Of a stretch of DNA of 64,000 nucleotides, positions 61,001 to 64,000 are shown piece after piece. Where the stretch lies: NCBI GenBank assembly GCA_964385465.1, contig CAYLPJ010000020.1, forward strand, positions 1-64,000. The letters run 5' to 3'. This stretch comes from CAYLPJ01 sp964385465. Its GTDB lineage: Bacteria > Planctomycetota > Phycisphaerae > SM23-33. Under the pieces are notes generated by a model, which did not search any database, was not told where the DNA came from, and saw only the letters and a list, made by a program, of their open reading frames with translations. How positions within the stretch are numbered: the stretch's first letter is position 1; each line of letters begins with the position of its first letter. Both the position numbers and the translations under genes were made by a program.

Positions 61001-64000
61001 CGTCACGCCCGCCGACGCCAACACGGACATCACCGTGCGGGACGGCCGGGTCAACGTCCTGCTCGACGGTTCGGTCGATCCGAACTTCGGGGCCCTGCCC
61101 GGCGCCGCGTTCGTGATCGACGGCGGCGGGATCGTCCTCAGCGGCGCGACCGCCGACAGCAACGACGTGATCTTCGACAACGAGGTGACCATCACCTCCG
61201 CCGGCGGCTCCTTCGCCGCCCGGGCCCAGACCGACCGGGCCACCGAGGGCAGCGTCACCGCGGTCCGGCCGAACGACCTGACCGTTCCCTACGGTGCCAC
61301 CCTCACCGTCCGGGCCGAGGGCGAGCACGTCCTCCGCATCGACGGGGCGGTGAAGGGCAACGGCAACCTGAACATGACCGGCGACAGCCTGGTCGTCGTC
61401 AACGACGAGCAGTACGTCGGGGAGACCACCGTCAACGGCACGGGCACGCTGCGGTTCAACGACATGCTCAACGCCACCTCCGGCGTGACGGTCAACAGCG
61501 GCATGCTCGAGGCGAACGCCCCGGTCGACCTCGCCGGGGGCATCCTCGTCAACGGCGGGACGTTCCAGGCCAACGAGGTCCTCTCGGCCAACAGCCTCAC
61601 GGTCGAGCGCCCGGGGACGTTCACCGGCCTCGGCGAAGTGGACCTGCCGCTGGCCGTCCTCCGCGGGACGGTCGGCTTCGACGCCAACGCCGCCGTCAAC
61701 GACGCGCAGGTGCTCGGCGGCGTGACCACCGTCACCGGCGACCTGCTGGACGCCAACATGCTGACCGTCACCGGCGGGCGGCTCGACGCCGTCGGGCAGA
61801 TCCAGGCCGACACCTTTACGCTGGACGACGCCGGCGTGCTGTCCAGCCAGTCGCCCAACGCCCTGGCGCTGCTGCCGCCGATCACGGCCGCGGGCACCAA
61901 CGAGGGAAGCTGGGTGACCTTCGGCGTCGCGCAGAACGCCGCGACGCTGCCGAAGGTGACCGTCGCCCCGCTGTCGCTGATCGACGGCGACACCAGCGGG
62001 CTGCGGATCGTCGGCGCGGGCCATGCCGATGAGCCCAACGCCAACGTCGTCCTCCAGGACGGCGCGGTCTTCGCCGGCTCGGCCGAGCCGAACGAGAACG
62101 ACATCCCGGCCGGGCTGACGCTGTACGCACCCGTCTACGGCGGCGACGCCAGCGACGGGCGGATCATCAGCGTCAACGCCGACCCGGACGCGAACGTCAC
62201 GACGGACATCTACGACGGCGTGGCGTACGGCGTGTGGAGCCGCGTCGAGCACGACGTCGCCGGCGCGATGAAGGAGTTCCGCGGCACGGTGAACGACCTG
62301 AGCGGCGAGGGCATCGTCATCCACACCGGCAACCAGGAAGACATCTACATCGACTCGGACGCCGCCTTCAACACCAACAACACGGTGACCGGCGTGCTGG
62401 TCATCGGCGGCGGGGAGTTCCGCCTCGAGAGCCGGAAGGGCCAGGACGGCGCGCCGTCGGGCACGTACGAACTGCTCACCCGCCAGGGCACAGAGAGCCA
62501 GATCAACGACCGCCTGCTGACCCTGGGCAACAACGCCGTCGACAACGGCAAGACCGTGGTGATCTCCAACGGGCAGGCCGGGTTCGTCTCGCAGACGGCC
62601 CTGAAGCCGGACGGCACGCTGGTGATCGAGGACGGCGGCATGTTGATGCTCGACGACGACAACGACCGCGAGCAGCGCGGGACCATCGTCGTCCGCGACG
62701 GCGGGTTCGTCCGCACGAGCAACGGCAACCGGATGAACAACGGCGTGACCTTCGAGTGGAATGCCGGCGCGTCGCTGGTCTGGATGTACGAGACCATGAA
62801 CCCCGACGGGCACAACTGGCCCCAGGGCGTCGAGGGCATCATCTTCATCCAGGACCGCGAGCACCACGACCGCTTCGATCCCGCCCACCCGCTGAGGATG
62901 GGCGCCGGCTCGTACCTGATCAACCGCGCCTGGGGCAACGGCCGACTGAACAACGGCGGCGGACTGGCCGTGCCCTCCTCCGCCGACGCCAACGACTGGG
63001 TCGGCATCGCCGCGACGAACGGCAAGACGTTCAAGCTCGAGGACCAGGTCGACATGCGCCTGCCCGGCGACCCCACCGAGGCGATGACCCTCCGCGTCGG
63101 CAACGTCGAGGCGATGACCACGGTGGGCGGCAGCGGCAATGCGGACCGCCTCGTCCGCCAGATGGACGGGCGGGTGTGGCTCCGCAGCGTGATGATCGGC
63201 GGCGACGTCGAGGTCGTCAACGGCTCGTTCGACGTCGAGCTCAAGAGCGACAGCTTCAACGACACCATCGACGGCATCGACTCGTCGTTCATCATCGACG
63301 ACCTCATCCTCCGCAACGACGCCGACTTCACCTACATGACCGTCCACAAGACGTTCTCCGCCAACGACGTCTACGGCTGGGACGAGGCCGACATGACCTT
63401 CAACTGGTCGGGCAACATCAACGGCGATCCCAACGAGCGGTCCATCAAGGGCTCCATCTACTGGCGGGGCGATCACTTCCGGATCCAGAACAACGCCTCC
63501 CGGTTCCAGGAGCTGCTGACCGCCACCGACCCCAACGAGTGGCTGGCCGAGACGTTCGTCCTCGGCGGCGCCAGCCGGGCGACCTTCCCCGTCTTCGACA
63601 CCGGCCGCGAACTCGCACCGACCGGCGCCAACAGCGTCATCTGGCGCCAGCCGGTGATCGTCGAGGCCTCCGAGCCGGATTGGGAGAGCAACTTCGGCCT
63701 CAGCTTCGACCGGGCCTCCGGCAGCGAGGTCATCCCGCTGTACCTCTCCGACGTCACCCTCGAGGAGGGCGCCGTCCTGAGCCTCTGGAACCGGAGCCAG
63801 AACGTCGAGACCACCGTGAACCTGACGCTCGACGGCAACGCCGCCGTCAGCGACCGCTCGACCGGCGACGACTGGGCCCAGTCCTTCCCGATCGACAACG
63901 TCGTCAGCACCGGCGGCGACCGCATGCTTCAGATCGGCGAGACCGGCCAGGATCCGTTCGACGCCACCTTCCTCGGCCAGATCGGCGACGCCAACGGCGG
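52071..64000 (+). CDS. Second giant secreted beta-solenoid protein (3' end outside window)
   Basis: 3976 aa are visible and the frame is still open at the right edge. The ATG at 52071 has AGGGAG 7 nt upstream. Signal peptide about 1-29 (LAAGGAFGA). The mature N-terminus (TWSGNATDANWLAPNNW) resembles that of the first giant protein. Domains in order: short autotransporter-associated repeats; LamG (residues about 393-635); LamG (about 787-1015); solenoid with LTKRGPGTVEL-like cores; module A (about 1597-2344); PA14-like domain (about 2425-2555); a second PA14-like segment (about 2760-2875); module B (about 3214 to edge). The order A, PA14, B is the same as in the protein at 603. By comparison about 1.9 kb should lie beyond the edge, probably ending in LamG, dockerin-like and PEP-CTERM parts. 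A cell-surface role is inferred. Confidence 0.92.
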   Translation, partial: MIQHRRIPLTLAAMALTVLSLAAGGAFGANATWSGNATDANWLAPNNWSPVGAPAGDTFAIFDANTARMSPDLLGQVSAIDGLQFSGSADGYDIVNGTLGIGAGGLWQLGSGTNTISAAVSGSDIEVNVSDGRLVLAGDNSGITGVSDAYLTGGVLELVDANALGEAYVNFTAAGAELALTAASGGYGNVVLVDADATIRNTGADAAMGDMSIGEFGAVTLTTEGNIGGAQVTIWDGSGVDANGGFSATGKMSLKDGAALTVAGASTAGSMELGDNAVLHANADVTVAGQVTLSTPGEGLVTVNTAAATRTKLGQLADGTNSVTLVKGGAGTLELTGPSATDDAAATTIEVDDGVLQATSLNGESSLAGADVVLDGGSMTVTVAETTLVVPIGAAAYWSFDGPTDGDLRFDDSGQGQDAQTEGDPTASTDGVRGGAALLDGTDGFVNFPEGDNNGPSDHWDDGGLATRSFAGWIRQTDLAGGGQDGRQLIWEEGGTGNGIAIMSDNGTIVARVMNNNGPQLDGGEPKGEWSDLYTDAALSEDEWHHVAAVLDGGVWSLYVDGELADFETNVLPSANPAGTINSHTGGPSLGSYGGSNSSLDVGPDGTGQFPIGGLVGYMDEVSLYTTALTPQAIETMYSGVAGTGQFAASDVSVQQSTTIEALSAVGPARALFGSLDIADGVELTLDGFVAFTDTTAADTATIITPAETISSLGAMTLPAGGLLTKRGPGTVELAPTAAGNMPATASVRIEEGAVRASAAEDGDSLGDATVTLDGGRLSVQAYAEVPDADAYYSFDSVGGTYGLGTDDSGNGYDGDVVNAGTGATLTMDAYRGGAMALDGTGGIVNLDDIVGHNSGADFFHQQADNRAVTMWIKPTDLDGNQVIFDEGGGTKGLTVLSSDGGLVALMSNNGTHDSLITGATLTAGEYQHLAFMLEDQVMKLYLNGELVGSLGARTFEGGHSDQPGLGIIQSQSAVNNFSQYGDLTGVKGVLDEARIWEDSLTQAQLSTLLNLGGSVPEWNSPVEVLSDSEFEILGIGGVVPMDTLTLRDGSYLTVLGEGGSEVRFTQTILDPNGAADTGLHVEDGVIVYAGGFDAGADAVLFRKNGQGTLVFDQAAIRDANATVEAMEGKIVVVTGLESPLPNAAFNLDGAELVYTSKTGGDVTVDRDLGLAGSSGISAYRNGSGMPGPATVSFAGDMTIPDANSLTLTASDAYTLWMSGRIDGNGNLVAAGDATVRLADMAQGGSTTKTGSGTLQIDGVVTNTSGIDVQAGTLEAREAVIIPSADVTVSGGTLLAGDALDANAVAASAGALTVEGTLTATSLDASGATVLLNGDTQVQDAVQVTGGSLIASGNLDANDLVVAGGNFSTADGIEVVAETAAFTSGSATFGPGAIVDVISADFGIQMDLSNTDLTIDDANVTAGLLIGGDVDGAQRWTVRPGGNLSASGAGAVQDANVTLLGGRLSVQGDGEADLGGIVNARDGSIISVGASGPAAAVEGTLTLDALSIAGPNGLTVDLQTDGGYAAAFDATTVDANGFETIVDLNGTDTNFGATAILNEEALTVNAAGATARFGALTGGFNALITVNGGTTVLGDSTAWSGLVDVMGGTLAVEDPISGYDNIFVDGLTDVTSDAAVDLAAVETRNLRLADDMAGSIGPRGLDPNTFDNVPLLGDLILASSIDASFRQTDNAGGTQTMQLGSGAGIYAEAEGVTFAAPLELLGMVTFGLASDGEDFAVTGAIAGTGGIEKVGAGTLTLDADNSFSGGVDIAAGTLVMADANALGESGNAVYLQDGAALVVDAAGADFSGRYGLTMGDATLRMQAGNADLADVTVPAGGTLVLADAMAGSTAPTAALAGTTEIATAALDAGYELGLSGTIEAAADAAVPSFTDLADTTFDVGDGATLSFTGDEVLDANWTWTVDGGTAAFTGDLTGGRDLTKLGLGTLLLSGDNDLASLTLGASPGGTVIAGDANAAPDSVVINAGSLYTVQAENHDYAEVDVAASTGVVGLSLANNQNIDFTGSTNLTLGAAQDANFTGTLQPGTEGYRFGGGEGMLTLAANQPDVGGPTDMIFGWDPTADPNNNAAGTGRARIAVAQGVTGDVDVWMPVQFTAADALAGAGSVTVHEGGSIDLAGSGAALTFTMAGGGVANTGGTLTAADTATLFPSGDYVLGSDFDGTTTIDSNALDRTDANTIKVGRDTVALNGTNAYAGGITDVRAGTLEVAQLPAIGATTDLRIAAGATFDLQTGGTYAGKVTLGGTLAAQDDLTIEPNGMPGVVLASDSGAIAPAIDQTVTVNAPVTDLGASRTMIVNGAGTVSLADPCSSLVAGSRIRVDSGVLSAVNNATQDSLGDAEVVLNGGTLEVDGLNRVIQPGLNASLFTGQGNNNNMVLAGAMYEEETGRIFIGDKGVLQLNPTTSAVETGPINYYNNFGTLYTEQGTGWRGDQFISAWSGLFTTPEDADGGYRFRWQNDDVGQVYVDINDDGIFQASEGRSSPTGHGGDVTLTLEGDRTYSIIMMSREQGGGESANFFVTPPGGSEFRVNPGADPDMWTYATITGTRNFGNDVTVTADSTLRMTTSGWADFGGLTVEGGRTLTVDGAPTFTSTVLNGDPGRTVTFDTVTAKRATTLGPVDGGAAVNLVKAGPGELRATDLDNDFAAGSALDVQGGRATVAAGIAGNSIDDMPVTLSGGELFVEAVQHEADVPGLVAGTLSGHMANGPNPENLGVRLGPDGALRINGAGSGQTADNPQSPWLAIGPDNTTLIYTGEVYLTGPTSFAEAIDDNTRVVIDGTTVMDVGTWDSVGTGTYTPAEPGWYDIEIRFSNGSGGYGYYDGFDEWVGQTHGFGMKRDGTAGIDPDTYFYPEDLGNGLLFRSTAMVTPEFVELAGDVDLTADSAVNGEVSVLTGALTAADGVTLDVMADADAPEQFVRFESTDLAGDLTVDATGTMYAGAYTEAAGGSTITKLGGGYLTFDELDVTPADANTDITVRDGRVNVLLDGSVDPNFGALPGAAFVIDGGGIVLSGATADSNDVIFDNEVTITSAGGSFAARAQTDRATEGSVTAVRPNDLTVPYGATLTVRAEGEHVLRIDGAVKGNGNLNMTGDSLVVVNDEQYVGETTVNGTGTLRFNDMLNATSGVTVNSGMLEANAPVDLAGGILVNGGTFQANEVLSANSLTVERPGTFTGLGEVDLPLAVLRGTVGFDANAAVNDAQVLGGVTTVTGDLLDANMLTVTGGRLDAVGQIQADTFTLDDAGVLSSQSPNALALLPPITAAGTNEGSWVTFGVAQNAATLPKVTVAPLSLIDGDTSGLRIVGAGHADEPNANVVLQDGAVFAGSAEPNENDIPAGLTLYAPVYGGDASDGRIISVNADPDANVTTDIYDGVAYGVWSRVEHDVAGAMKEFRGTVNDLSGEGIVIHTGNQEDIYIDSDAAFNTNNTVTGVLVIGGGEFRLESRKGQDGAPSGTYELLTRQGTESQINDRLLTLGNNAVDNGKTVVISNGQAGFVSQTALKPDGTLVIEDGGMLMLDDDNDREQRGTIVVRDGGFVRTSNGNRMNNGVTFEWNAGASLVWMYETMNPDGHNWPQGVEGIIFIQDREHHDRFDPAHPLRMGAGSYLINRAWGNGRLNNGGGLAVPSSADANDWVGIAATNGKTFKLEDQVDMRLPGDPTEAMTLRVGNVEAMTTVGGSGNADRLVRQMDGRVWLRSVMIGGDVEVVNGSFDVELKSDSFNDTIDGIDSSFIIDDLILRNDADFTYMTVHKTFSANDVYGWDEADMTFNWSGNINGDPNERSIKGSIYWRGDHFRIQNNASRFQELLTATDPNEWLAETFVLGGASRATFPVFDTGRELAPTGANSVIWRQPVIVEASEPDWESNFGLSFDRASGSEVIPLYLSDVTLEEGAVLSLWNRSQNVETTVNLTLDGNAAVSDRSTGDDWAQSFPIDNVVSTGGDRMLQIGETGQDPFDATFLGQIGDANG
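56860..59100 (+). repeat. Module A, copy 2 (protein-level repeat)
   Basis: About 750 residues, collinear with 7740-10100 over the whole length. Order of anchors: GGTLAVEDPISGYDN, ASFRQTDNAGGTQTM, KVGAGTLTLDADNSFSGG, TLVMADANALGESGN, LTKLGLGTLLLSGDND, TLGASPGGTV, VVGLSLANNQNIDFTG, YRFGGGEGMLTL, TVHEGGSIDLAG and FPSGDYVLGSDF. Indels are small. The DNA has diverged enough that recent gene conversion is unlikely. Confidence 0.82.
61710..64000 (+). repeat. Module B, copy 3 (protein-level repeat, cut by window end)
   Basis: Anchors in order: LGGVTTVTGDLLDANMLTVT, LSSQSPNALALLPPITA, DGAVFAGSAEPNENDI, DPDANVTTDIYDGVAYGVWS, KEFRGTVNDLSGEG, NNGVTFEWNAGASLVWMYE, TATDPNEWLAETFVLGG and LSDVTLEEGAVLSLWN. 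These match copy 2 block by block up to the last visible residues (FLGQIGDANGG against LIGSLGDASGG). Confidence 0.82.

Noticed and set aside
52044..63476. A 3810-codon open frame on the minus strand opposite the second giant gene
   Set aside because: Same codon-bias artefact. The plus frame from 52071 has a ribosome site, signal peptide, LamG, PA14 and the shared modules.
1..64000. CRISPR array, tRNA, rRNA, insertion sequence, prophage or defence genes
   Set aside because: I saw no regularly spaced direct repeats, no tRNA-like cloverleaf ends, no rRNA-like stretches and no transposase, integrase, nuclease-helicase or toxin-antitoxin proteins. Short tandem words at 374-391 and 21871-21888 are too small to count.

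Overview
The window is about 64 kb of high-GC bacterial chromosome. It carries roughly twenty genes, most opening with a clear AAGGAG/GGAG ribosome binding site. The gene content points to Planctomycetota, possibly a Phycisphaerae-like lineage (inference). Pointers are a linked DUF1549/DUF1553, DUF1501 and pre-peptidase-C (PPC) gene set, a giant PEP-CTERM protein with a dockerin-like tail, Tat-exported Gfo/Idh oxidoreductases and secreted glycoside hydrolases. A ferredoxin-dependent indolepyruvate oxidoreductase suggests an anaerobic or facultative life style. I saw no rRNA, tRNA, CRISPR array, transposase or integrase.

Layout. 1-602 is a promoter and long leader for a giant secreted beta-solenoid protein (603-15506, 4967 aa) that ends in dockerin-like repeats and a PEP-CTERM anchor, followed by a strong intrinsic terminator. 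15637-22619 (minus) holds a 1587-aa three-enzyme fusion (IorA + IorB + GltD-like), a Tat Gfo/Idh oxidoreductase and a small pyruvate-kinase-C-like protein. A 29-bp inverted-repeat element (22699-22826) separates these from a Nif3-family gene. 23862-27816 (minus) is a two-gene operon: a secreted TIM-barrel glycosidase with a CBM9-like domain, and an exported protein with an internally duplicated domain. 28003-33844 (plus) carries an EF-hand secreted protein, then an operon of a beta-CASP metallo-beta-lactamase, an unknown three-TM protein and a PP2C phosphatase. 33962-37046 holds a nucleoside phosphorylase, a second Gfo/Idh gene with a TTG start, a truncated beta-helix protein and riboflavin synthase. 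37123-45109 (minus) is a secreted operon: an 815-residue Ala/Lys helical stalk fused to DUF1549-DUF1553, a DUF1501 protein and a PPC-domain protein with a zinc ribbon. 45435-50549 (minus) is a 1704-aa GH2-type glycosidase. 50721-51698 is an SMP-30/gluconolactonase-like protein. From 52071 a second giant beta-solenoid protein runs off the right edge.

How the parts fit. Much of the window encodes exported carbohydrate-active or cell-surface proteins: two glycosidases, two sugar oxidoreductases, a lactonase-like protein, and the DUF1549/1553-DUF1501-PPC set, which is widespread in polysaccharide-degrading planctomycetes. The two giant solenoid proteins are paralogues. They share two long collinear modules (here called A and B, about 750 residues each) that are not explained by the short autotransporter-associated repeat alone, and B occurs three times in the window. 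These modules and the stalk-DUF1549/1553 fusion are the best candidates for undescribed biology here.
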